A DNA stretch of 47,736 nucleotides from Imhoffiella purpurea (GTDB taxonomy: Bacteria > Pseudomonadota > Gammaproteobacteria > Chromatiales > Chromatiaceae), in the NCBI RefSeq assembly GCF_000585215.1, contig NZ_AONC01000071.1:1-47736 (forward strand), written 5' to 3'. Below the pieces are notes generated by a model that saw only the letters and a list, made by a program, of their open reading frames with translations, ran no database searches and was not told the origin of the DNA. A program made the translations under genes and the position numbers. Positions 1 to 9,681 of the stretch are shown here, in pieces; the first letter of the stretch is position 1, and each line of letters begins with the position of its first letter.

Positions 1-180
1 AGGTTATGCGCGAGCGTCGTCAGGGGCGACCGGCTCCCGTTCTGCCGCCACCTGCTGCGGCGTGAGAGCAGGGGGGAACCGAACGGATACGACTTCAATA
101 TCCATCGACCGGCTCATAATGAACGACGACTCGGTCGCTCGACACAATTGGATTCAATAATAAAGATCAAGGCCATTGCC

Positions 181-1638
181 ATGGGTAATAATAAAACCCG
201 TATATCTCTTTCACGCGAGGTGATTGCGATCCTGCTCGGGATGCTGTTCTCCGGCCCGATAGCGGCGGAGAAGGTAAAGCTGGATCCCGCCAATTGGGGA
301 CACGAGGCGGGAGCCGACTGCGTGAGCTGCCATGCCAAGGCCTCGGCCGGACTCACCGGTCAGTGGCGTTCCAGCGCCCATCGGGAGGCCGGCGTGAACT
401 GCATGGACTGTCATCGGGCGGAGCGCTCGGACCCGGATGCCATCGAGCATGAGGGACAGATCATCGCGACCATCGTCTCCCCCCGGGATTGCGGCCGCTG
501 CCATACGAAAGAGTTCGAGGAACAGCAGGGATCGGTCCATGCCGAGGCGTTCGCCCTCATCGAGACACGTCTGCCGGCCCTGGCCGACAACGTCGGCGGA
601 CCGGCGATGCGTATCGCGTCCTGCGATCAGTGCCACGGCTCCCGGGTCAAGGTTCTAGGTGACGGCTCCCTGGACACGGCGACCTGGCCGAACTCGGGAA
701 TCGGACGCATCAATCCAGACGGGTCCAAGGGTTCCTGCTCCGCCTGCCATGGCCGGCATGGCTTCTCCAAGGCCCAGGCCAGAGAACCGGATGCCTGCGT
801 GCGCTGTCATTCGGGCCCGGACTCTCCGGACAAGGAGATCTTCGAGGCATCCAAGCACGGGATGATCTATGCCGCTCGTAAGGACGCCATGAATCTCACG
901 GCCGACACCTGGGTCGCGGGCCGCGACTACACGGCCGCCCCCACCTGCGTGACCTGCCACATGGGCGGGGCTGGCAAGCTTCCGCCCAGTCATGACGTGG
1001 GCATGCGCAATGTCTGGAGCCTGAACGCGCCCGTTTCGGAGCGTCAGTATCTGGTTCTGCTCGAGGACGGATCCAAGATGGAGCTTCCCTCGACGGCCCA
1101 GGTGCCCAGGCGCGGAAGCGAGCTGGCCCGAGCGGACGGCCGCGTCGCCAAGGTCAAGGTCGTGGTGACGCCCGAACGGCGCCGGCAGGCGATGTCGATG
1201 GTCTGTCTGGAGTGCCACGGCAAGGGGTTCACGCGCGGATTCATGGACCAGTTCGACGGGGTCGTGGAGCTCTTCAACGACAAGTTCGGGATCCCGGCCA
1301 AGAGGATCATGGCTCGGCTCTATGCCGAGGGTCTGCTGACGCCCACCCCATTCGACGAGCCGATCGAATTCGCCTACTGGGAACTGTGGCACGACGAGGG
1401 CGCCAGGGCACGGCATGGAGCCGCCATGATGAGCCCGAACCATGCCTGGTGGGAGGGCATGTATCGGGTCGGGCGCAATTTCTACTCGGACTTCTTGATC
1501 CAGGCCCGCGCCGCGGCCGGTCCGAGATCGGCCGAGCTGGTCGACTCGGTACTGGAAGGCCTGAGCGCGCACGCATGGCTCGCCGATCCCGATCGGCCGA
1601 GCCCGATCCTGGGCCTCGATGACGAGGAGACGCCTTGA
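181..1638 (+). CDS. Octahaem c-type cytochrome, hydroxylamine oxidoreductase (HAO) family
   Basis: A 485-residue exported multihaem cytochrome. After a signal peptide (about residues 8-29, ending GPIAAE) there are eight CxxCH haem motifs at about residues 47, 74, 104, 148, 186, 206, 256 and 342. The haem-rich N-terminal two thirds followed by a mostly helical C-terminal third with a HAWWEGMYRVGRNFY stretch fits the HAO family. In HAO the catalytic P460 haem is the fourth. Oxidative HAO needs a Tyr crosslink to it, which I cannot place without an alignment. The next gene, overlapping by one base, is a tetrahaem NapC/NrfH-type quinol dehydrogenase. That pairing resembles the reductive epsilon-type HAO/CycX arrangement, so nitrite or hydroxylamine reduction in the periplasm is the favoured role (inference). 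The start at ATG 181 is chosen because it begins the signal peptide and has an AAGG 8 bases upstream. A TTG at 148 would add 11 residues. Confidence 0.8.
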   Translation: MGNNKTRISLSREVIAILLGMLFSGPIAAEKVKLDPANWGHEAGADCVSCHAKASAGLTGQWRSSAHREAGVNCMDCHRAERSDPDAIEHEGQIIATIVSPRDCGRCHTKEFEEQQGSVHAEAFALIETRLPALADNVGGPAMRIASCDQCHGSRVKVLGDGSLDTATWPNSGIGRINPDGSKGSCSACHGRHGFSKAQAREPDACVRCHSGPDSPDKEIFEASKHGMIYAARKDAMNLTADTWVAGRDYTAAPTCVTCHMGGAGKLPPSHDVGMRNVWSLNAPVSERQYLVLLEDGSKMELPSTAQVPRRGSELARADGRVAKVKVVVTPERRRQAMSMVCLECHGKGFTRGFMDQFDGVVELFNDKFGIPAKRIMARLYAEGLLTPTPFDEPIEFAYWELWHDEGARARHGAAMMSPNHAWWEGMYRVGRNFYSDFLIQARAAAGPRSAELVDSVLEGLSAHAWLADPDRPSPILGLDDEETP

Positions 1639-2288
1639 TGCGCATCCGGACGGCCTTCCCTCTCGCGATCACACGCCATACGCTGATCGCTCTGGTCATC
1701 GGCGGTCTCGGTGGACTCCTGTTTATGCTCTTCCTCATCGAGTTCGACGCCGCGACCAGCCACACCGAGTTCTGCACCGGCTGTCATTCGATGCGCTTCG
1801 CGGATCAGAGCTACCGTCAGTCGCTCCATTTCGACTCGCCGTCCGGCGTTCGCGCCTCGTGCGGCGACTGTCACGTGTCGCCGGGTCTCATCCGGGGGAC
1901 CTGGGATCATATGGTCGGCATCCGCGATTTCTTCAAGGAGATCCTCGGCCCCGATTACGGCGACCCGGCGATCCATCTGGTTCATCTGCCGGAGGCGGCC
2001 TTCGCGGCGCGCGCCTGGTTCCGCCGCAACGATTCGGCCACCTGCCGAAGCTGTCACACCCAGGAGGCCATACTGGGCGAGCGCGCGAATACGGCCGCCA
2101 TCCACCGCGAGGAGGCGCGGGACAAGACCTGCATCGACTGTCACTACAACCTGGTCCACCGCCGGGTACCCAGCGAGCGGACCTTCAAGAGAGCGGCCTG
2201 GAACGCGATGGTCGAGGAGGAGCTGGGATTGGAACCGGGTGAGGCCGCGCGATTGCTGGAGCAAGGGCGGCATGCGCGGGGAGATTGA
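1638..2288 (+). CDS. NapC/NirT/NrfH-type tetrahaem cytochrome c (quinol dehydrogenase)
   Basis: A 216-residue membrane-anchored cytochrome. One N-terminal helix (about residues 11-34) is followed by four CxxCH motifs at about residues 46, 75, 136 and 165. This is the layout of the NapC/NrfH family, which takes electrons from membrane quinol and passes them to a periplasmic partner. The ATG shares its A with the TGA stop of the octahaem HAO-like gene (TGATG), so the two are surely co-translated and that cytochrome is the likely partner. The family is certain from motif number and spacing. The exact acceptor (nitrite, hydroxylamine or another) is inferred from the neighbour. A TTG one codon upstream is an alternative start with no practical difference. 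Confidence 0.85.
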   Translation: MRIRTAFPLAITRHTLIALVIGGLGGLLFMLFLIEFDAATSHTEFCTGCHSMRFADQSYRQSLHFDSPSGVRASCGDCHVSPGLIRGTWDHMVGIRDFFKEILGPDYGDPAIHLVHLPEAAFAARAWFRRNDSATCRSCHTQEAILGERANTAAIHREEARDKTCIDCHYNLVHRRVPSERTFKRAAWNAMVEEELGLEPGEAARLLEQGRHARGD

Positions 2289-2342
2289 GGCGGAGCACAG
2301 GATTCGAGGAGGGTGGCCGTCAGCGCGCTGGCGGCCTATCGT

Positions 2343-2564
2343 TCAATGCAGGCATCGTCCCAGTCGCTGCCCGCCTCCGGGCAGCACGGCGATCAGGAAG
2401 GCGAATGCGAGCGCGGCGGCTCCCGCCAGAACCATCAGCAATGCGGCATGGGCAACGGGCACCATGATCCCGAAGGACTCGGCGATCGGGAGGAGCGACA
2501 GCCCAGACACCAGAAGAAGGGCGGAAAGAGTAACGCTGGTCCGTATGGTCGTGCAGGCGTTCAT
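2343..2564 (-). CDS. Small two-helix membrane protein, unknown function
   Basis: A 73-residue protein with two hydrophobic segments (about residues 9-30 and 37-63) separated by a short loop, with a short basic C-terminus. A purine-rich GAGATGAG lies just upstream of the ATG at 2564. It stands alone between the cytochrome genes on the plus strand and the AI-2E family gene, tail-to-tail with the tetrahaem gene. I do not recognise a family. The amphipathic, membrane-like composition and the ribosome site make it a plausible gene rather than noise, but it could be spurious. Confidence 0.4.
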   Translation of the reverse strand: MNACTTIRTSVTLSALLLVSGLSLLPIAESFGIMVPVAHAALLMVLAGAAALAFAFLIAVLPGGGQRLGRCLH

Positions 2565-2672
2565 GGTCTCATCTCAATCATTACTTCATAACTGAATTCT
2601 AATATTCACGGGTCCAATTGCAACTGGATCCTTTCCGAAATGAGATCAGGGTCAATATCTTGCGGCGGGTTC

Positions 2673-2688
2673 GACCGGGCGTCCGGTC
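2673..2688. terminator. Small GC hairpin near the 3' end of the AI-2E gene
   Basis: A perfect 6-bp inverted repeat (GACCGG, loop GCGT, CCGGTC) lies about 30 bases past the stop of the AI-2E family gene, with TT following on the plus strand. There is no clear U tract on the minus strand, so a terminator role is only possible. Confidence 0.25.
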
Positions 2689-2719
2689 TTCAGCTCGAAC
2701 CCCGGGTCTGGCCCGCCTG

Positions 2720-3805
2720 TTAGGCTTCGGCGCCCTTGCCCCGCGCCGAGTCATAGGCGCGCTTGGCCTCGACCTCGGGGCCGAGCATGATAGCGAAGGG
2801 ACGCGTCTGGGGATTGGCGTCGAGCGCGATCTTGAGCGCCATGGTCAGCGGAACCGACAGGAACATGCCGACGGAGCCGAGGACATAGCCCCAGAAGATC
2901 AAGGAGACGAAGACGACCAGGGTCGAGAGTCCGAGTCCGCGCCCCATGACGCGAGGCTCGACGAAGTTGCCGATGAGGACGTTGACGCTGATGTAGCCGA
3001 TGGCCACCAGGAGCGCGGACTCCAGGTCGAGTTGAACCAGCGCCAGCAGCACCGCGGGGATGGCGGCGATGATCGAGCCGATGGTGGGCACGAAGTTGAG
3101 CAGGAACGCGAGCGTCGCCCACATGGCCGCGAAGTCGACCCCCAGAATGGTCAGCCAGACCCAGATCAGCAGACCGGTGGCCAGACTGGTGTTGGCCTTG
3201 ATGAACATGTAGCCGTTGATGGTCTCCAGCACCTGGCGCAGGCGGTCCATGGACACCTCGGGCGTGCGCAGGGCGGCCCGGAGCTTCTCGGGCAGGCTGT
3301 TGGCCTCGAGCAGGATGAAGATGATCGTCAGCAGGATGAGAAAGGCATTGGCGAGCGCCCCGCCCAGCCCCTTGATGAGATCGCTGGCGAAGCCGAGGAT
3401 GCGCGAGGGATCGATCATCGAGCTCAACGCATCCTTGCGGATGTGCAGGCCGACGGCATCGAGCCAGCTCGCCGCCTCTCCGGTCATGACCTTGAGCCGC
3501 TCCTGATAGTCGGGGAGACTCTGGTTGAAGTCGTTCAGCGAGCTGCTGAAGAGTCCGACCATGCCGCCTCCGACACCCACGAGCACGGCGACGACCAGCA
3601 GCATGGCGGCCCAGCCGGGCAGACCGCGCCTGCGCAGATAGCGGATGGGCGGCTGAAGCACCACCGCGATGAAGACCGCGAGCAGGAAGGGTGTGACCAG
3701 ATTCGCGGCGGCCTTGAGCCCGGCGACCACCACGACGAAGGCGGCGGCGACCAGCAGAAAGCGCGCGGCTGGGGTGAATCCGAATGACTGACCCGTCTCT
3801 GACAT
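2720..3805 (-). CDS. AI-2E (PerM/TqsA-like) family transporter
   Basis: A 361-residue polytopic inner-membrane protein. It has paired N-terminal helices (about residues 12-50), a helix around 60-85, a soluble central segment (about 90-170), then a cluster of four or five hydrophobic helices to about residue 340. This is the layout of the AI-2E transporter superfamily. Characterised members export autoinducer-2 or act as Na+/H+ antiporters, so the substrate here cannot be assigned. The start ATG at 3805 gives the usual short cytosolic N-terminus. A longer frame reaching 3901 has an unlikely N-terminus and would run close to a hairpin cluster. The gene appears monocistronic, following the PuuE-like operon with a 174-base gap that holds hairpins. 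Confidence 0.85.
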   Translation of the reverse strand: MSETGQSFGFTPAARFLLVAAAFVVVVAGLKAAANLVTPFLLAVFIAVVLQPPIRYLRRRGLPGWAAMLLVVAVLVGVGGGMVGLFSSSLNDFNQSLPDYQERLKVMTGEAASWLDAVGLHIRKDALSSMIDPSRILGFASDLIKGLGGALANAFLILLTIIFILLEANSLPEKLRAALRTPEVSMDRLRQVLETINGYMFIKANTSLATGLLIWVWLTILGVDFAAMWATLAFLLNFVPTIGSIIAAIPAVLLALVQLDLESALLVAIGYISVNVLIGNFVEPRVMGRGLGLSTLVVFVSLIFWGYVLGSVGMFLSVPLTMALKIALDANPQTRPFAIMLGPEVEAKRAYDSARGKGAEA

Positions 3806-3902
3806 GGGATTTGGCTCGATTGCGGTGTGCCAGGCGCAAAAGTGTATCTCAAAGAAAGCGCCCTCGGCTGACAGCGAACCGCCTCCGGCGATTCGGCGCA
3901 CA

Positions 3903-3948
3903 GCGGACCCTACAGTCGACGCCTCGGTAGGGTCCGCGGTGCGGACCC
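3903..3948. terminator. Overlapping alternative hairpins between lipoprotein and AI-2E genes
   Basis: GCGGACCCTA (3903-3912) pairs perfectly with TAGGGTCCGC (3928-3937). That second arm also pairs with a further GCGGACCC (3941-3948) across a 3-base loop. The two stems are mutually exclusive. The site lies between the end of the acetyltransferase-deacetylase-lipoprotein operon and the AI-2E start, both read leftward, so it could terminate the operon or attenuate the AI-2E gene. No U tract is evident. Confidence 0.45.
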
Positions 3949-3979
3949 AAGCTCTGTCACCTGATTATCAGACAGCCGC

Positions 3980-4507
3980 TCATCGCCCGGACGAGCGACC
4001 GGCCGGCTCGGCGGTATCGATGATCAGATGGTCGCCGACCACCTGCCGGACCTGCTCGACCGAGAGCGGCGGCCCGAATCTGCAGTTGTAATAGGGGGCG
4101 ATGCAGCGCAGGAAGAGCACCTGGCTCGGCGCCTGCGATTCGAGCCACCAGACGCTTTCCTGGAAGAGCGGATCGGAGCAGCTGGTGACCTGGAAGAACG
4201 CGGGGATGCGAGTGGTCGGATCGATCAGGATCCGCTCGGAGACACGGCCGATCCGGAATGTGCCCTGCCTGATCCATTGCGGCTCCTCGCCCGAGACCCG
4301 GCGGACCTCCAGCTCGCAATAGGGCGCGATCTTGTTGCTGGATCCGGCCAGGCGCCCGTTCTGCAGGATCGCATGGGCACGCTGGGGAGGGATCTCGATG
4401 GGGGCGCCGATGCTCAGGCCGATCGACTCCAGCCCCGATCGGGACGGCGATGCACAGCCGACGAGCGCGACGGCCAGCAGACAGACGATGATCACTGTAT
4501 CGGTCAT
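3980..4507 (-). CDS. Predicted lipoprotein, unknown function
   Basis: A 175-residue protein with a short hydrophobic N-terminus ending in a lipobox, LVGC (Cys18), so it is very probably lipidated and held in the outer or inner membrane. The mature part is about 155 residues with four further Cys, including CSDP and a C-terminal YYNC pair that might form disulfides. I recognise no domain. Its ATG overlaps the stop of the PuuE-like deacetylase gene by four bases (ATGA), so it is the last gene of a three-gene operon with that enzyme and a GNAT acetyltransferase. The tight linkage suggests a related task, but none can be named. Confidence 0.65.
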   Translation of the reverse strand: MTDTVIIVCLLAVALVGCASPSRSGLESIGLSIGAPIEIPPQRAHAILQNGRLAGSSNKIAPYCELEVRRVSGEEPQWIRQGTFRIGRVSERILIDPTTRIPAFFQVTSCSDPLFQESVWWLESQAPSQVLFLRCIAPYYNCRFGPPLSVEQVRQVVGDHLIIDTAEPAGRSSGR

Positions 4508-5436
4508 GGCGTCTCGGAGGAGTCCCGGTGGGGCTGGCCGAAGTGTGCGATCCAATGCTCGGCGATCTCTTGTCGGCGGCAGAACCAGACCGCGTCGAAC
4601 CCGGAGGCATAGTCCAGGAATCGGGCCACGGCCCGGGCACGCGAGGGATGTCCGCTGATCCTGGAATGCAGCCCGACGCTCATCATGGCCGGACGCTCCC
4701 GGCCCTCGAACCGCAGCATGTCGAAGGCATCGCGCAGCAGGATGAAGAAGTCCTCCGCCGTGGCGCATCCAGGTGACAGAAGATAGCGGATATCGTTGGT
4801 GACGAGGCTGTAGGGGACGACCAGATGGGATCGATCCCCATCGGTCAGCCAATAGGGCCGCTCGTCGTCGTAGGCGTCCGAGTCGTAGAGAAAACCGCCC
4901 TGCTCCACCAGCAGCCGACGGGTGTTGGGACTGACCCGCCCCGTATACCAACCGACCGGCTGCCGACCGCTGGTCTCGGCGATGATCCGGCAGGTACGGG
5001 CGATGTGCTCGCGCTCGGTCGTCTCGTCGACATCCTGATAGTCGATCCAGCGGTAGCCATGCCCCGCGACCTCGTGCCCCAGTTGCCCGAGCGCGGCGCC
5101 GGCCTCTGGATCGAGCTCCAGGGCCCGCCCGGAGGCGAAGGCGGTGAATGGGATCTGGCGCTCGTCGAAGAGGCGCAGCAGACGCCAGAAGCCGACCCGT
5201 GCGCCATAGTCGAAGAGCCCCTCGGCACTGTAGTGACGCCGACCGAGACGCCGCCGCATGCCGGCCAGCTCGGGCAGATAGTCCTCCGAGCCGTCGTCGC
5301 CGTTGAGGATCGTACGCTCGGCACCCTCCTCCAGATTGACGACGCACTGCAGGGCGATCCGCGCGCCGAAGGGCCACCGTGGATGCGGTGGATTGCGGCC
5401 GTATCCGCGGAGATCGCGCGGATGCCAGGGGTCCAC
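4504..5436 (-). CDS. PuuE-type polysaccharide deacetylase / allantoinase family protein
   Basis: A 310-residue member of the NodB/polysaccharide-deacetylase fold. The N-terminal YPRDxRGYGRNPPHP-like stretch (here HPRDLRGYGRNPPHP), the GHGYRWIDYQD segment and the WYTGRVSPNTRRLL segment are signatures I associate with the PuuE (cofactor-independent allantoinase) subgroup, which is normally about 300-310 residues. PuuE opens allantoin to allantoate in the cytosol. No other purine-degradation gene is nearby, so the substrate may differ, for example another cyclic amide or an N-acetylated sugar. The start is GTG at 5436, two bases after the stop of the upstream GNAT gene. The 3' end overlaps a lipoprotein gene by four bases. 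Family confident, substrate not. Confidence 0.75.
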   Translation of the reverse strand: MDPWHPRDLRGYGRNPPHPRWPFGARIALQCVVNLEEGAERTILNGDDGSEDYLPELAGMRRRLGRRHYSAEGLFDYGARVGFWRLLRLFDERQIPFTAFASGRALELDPEAGAALGQLGHEVAGHGYRWIDYQDVDETTEREHIARTCRIIAETSGRQPVGWYTGRVSPNTRRLLVEQGGFLYDSDAYDDERPYWLTDGDRSHLVVPYSLVTNDIRYLLSPGCATAEDFFILLRDAFDMLRFEGRERPAMMSVGLHSRISGHPSRARAVARFLDYASGFDAVWFCRRQEIAEHWIAHFGQPHRDSSETP

Positions 5437-5438
5437 GG

Positions 5439-6296
5439 CTAACCCAGCTCGAAGGTGGTGACCCCGAAGATCTCCGCGTCCGGGAGCTCCGGGAAGGGAC
5501 CGTAGTACATGCGGACGCAGCCGAAGACCTCATGGAGCCCATGGCGCGCCACGAGCGCCAGCGCCTGCGGGTTGTTCTCCGGGACGTCGAGGAAGATGGG
5601 CTCCCCGGGCGCATGATCCACGAGTCCGTAGAAGAGCGCCTCGGCGATCTGGACGTCGGCGGCGAAGAGTGGGCCGATCTTGAAACCTTGGCGGCAGGGC
5701 CGTATGACGCCATACCCCAGGAACCGGTCGTCCTGCATCGCCCCGAGCGCGAGCGCCCCGGGCTGGGCGATCCAGGCACGCAGGAAATCGCCGCGCGGAG
5801 CGGGGAAATGGGCGGCATCATAGTCGAGCAGAAGGTCGAAAGGCACCTCGGACAGATCGACCAGACGCTCGTCGCGCTTGACCGAGAAGCCGAGACCCTC
5901 GAAGCGCAGATCCCGGTGGCTCAGCGCGAAACCGCCCTGGGCATAGAAGTCCTGCATGGCGAAGACGCCGTCCATGCCGATCGCCGCCGGCTCCTGCAGC
6001 CTGGCGATCAGGCGGTCGCGGCGCGCGAGCCAGAGCTGGCGGCCGAGCCCCTGACCGCGTTGATCGGGACGCACGATGAAGAATCCCATGAAACCGAAGC
6101 GCCCGCCGTAGGCGACGATGGAGCCGCCGCCGACCAGTTCGCCATCCCGCTCGGCGGCGATGAAGCCTTCCGGATCCGTATCCCAAAAGATCTGGGCGTC
6201 GTTGAGGCCGGGATTCCATTCCTCGGCGGCGGCCCAATCCACCAATGTATCCAGCTCGGGGCGGGTCATGGCGCGGATGTTCAGATCGGAAACCAT
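5439..6296 (-). CDS. GNAT family N-acetyltransferase with C-terminal second domain
   Basis: A 285-residue cytosolic acetyltransferase. The N-terminal GNAT domain (about residues 1-140) has the acetyl-CoA loop DQRGQGLG at about 78-85. The remaining about 140 residues form a second domain like that of two-domain COG0454 acetyltransferases (Acetyltransf_18 type, named from memory). The substrate is unknown. It is the first gene of a tight three-gene operon with a PuuE-like deacetylase (2-base gap) and a lipoprotein. The start is decided by a ribosome site: AGGAG ends 7 bases before ATG 6296, but is only 1 base from the alternative ATG at 6302. Confidence 0.8.
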   Translation of the reverse strand: MVSDLNIRAMTRPELDTLVDWAAAEEWNPGLNDAQIFWDTDPEGFIAAERDGELVGGGSIVAYGGRFGFMGFFIVRPDQRGQGLGRQLWLARRDRLIARLQEPAAIGMDGVFAMQDFYAQGGFALSHRDLRFEGLGFSVKRDERLVDLSEVPFDLLLDYDAAHFPAPRGDFLRAWIAQPGALALGAMQDDRFLGYGVIRPCRQGFKIGPLFAADVQIAEALFYGLVDHAPGEPIFLDVPENNPQALALVARHGLHEVFGCVRMYYGPFPELPDAEIFGVTTFELG

Positions 6297-6303
6297 CGTC
6301 ATA

Positions 6304-6308
6304 CTCCT
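6304..6308 (-). promoter_or_regulatory. Ribosome binding site deciding the GNAT start
   Basis: AGGAG on the minus strand with a 7-base spacer to ATG 6296. The upstream in-frame ATG at 6302 would leave a 1-base spacer. Confidence 0.6.
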
Positions 6309-6546
6309 AGGGTGTCGCTCGTGAGAACCGAAGCGGGACGCGCGAGCGTACCCGCCCCAAGGATAGACCGTGTGCGGCATGGATGCCGAGGAAGGCGCAT
6401 CTGGCCACCCTCCAGCCTCTGGTGAAGAGCACCCTGCCCCATGCAAGTCGCATCGACCTGGGTGCGATCCGCTTGGATCGACACGGCGAAATCTCGATAT
6501 ATAGTGCATAGGACTTCCCGGCAGATCACGGCAACCGGACATCCCC

Positions 6547-9369
<2,823 letters not shown>

Positions 9370-9405
9370 ACCCGGCGCAGCCGATCGCGCTCCTCGGCGG
9401 GGGAT

Positions 9406-9555
9406 TCATTCCCGCGGATAGAGCTGCACGCTCTCCTGCTCGTTGGGGTCGTTGCGCGCCACGATGGCGATCGCCTCCTCGGTCGCGCTCAGGTTGACCG
9501 GTTGGTGTGGCACGCCTTCCGGGATGAAAGTGGCCTGGCGGTGACTATCTCGCGC
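9406..9555 (-). pseudogene. Decayed cupin-domain gene, C-terminal remnant
   Basis: The minus strand reads an uninterrupted 50-codon frame from just after an in-frame TGA (9556-9558) to a TGA at 9406-9408. It contains FIPEGVPHQPVNLSATEEA and then IAIVARNDPNEQESV. This is the C-terminal part of small cupin proteins (metal-binding His in GVPHQP; the NDPNEQESV tail is typical). There is no start codon and no N-terminal half, so it is a remnant. It sits in the 312-base gap between two convergent hybrid kinases. The rest of the gap (9559-9681) shows short start-like stretches with purine-rich leaders but nothing I can assign. Confidence 0.6.
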
Positions 9556-9681
9556 TCAGGGTTCATTGCCCGACCTCTCGATGAATAGACTGCTCGAATC
9601 GCATCTGTAGCTCCTGAAGGTTGGAACCTGCCCTGGCGGTCCTAATGATCCACAGATGGGAATCTAGGGCCGCGCCGGGTT

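Noticed and set aside
4-117. A 37-codon frame on the minus strand at the window start (MSRSMDIEVV...).
   Set aside because: No ribosome site, no recognisable domain, and it is short enough to arise by chance in GC-rich DNA.
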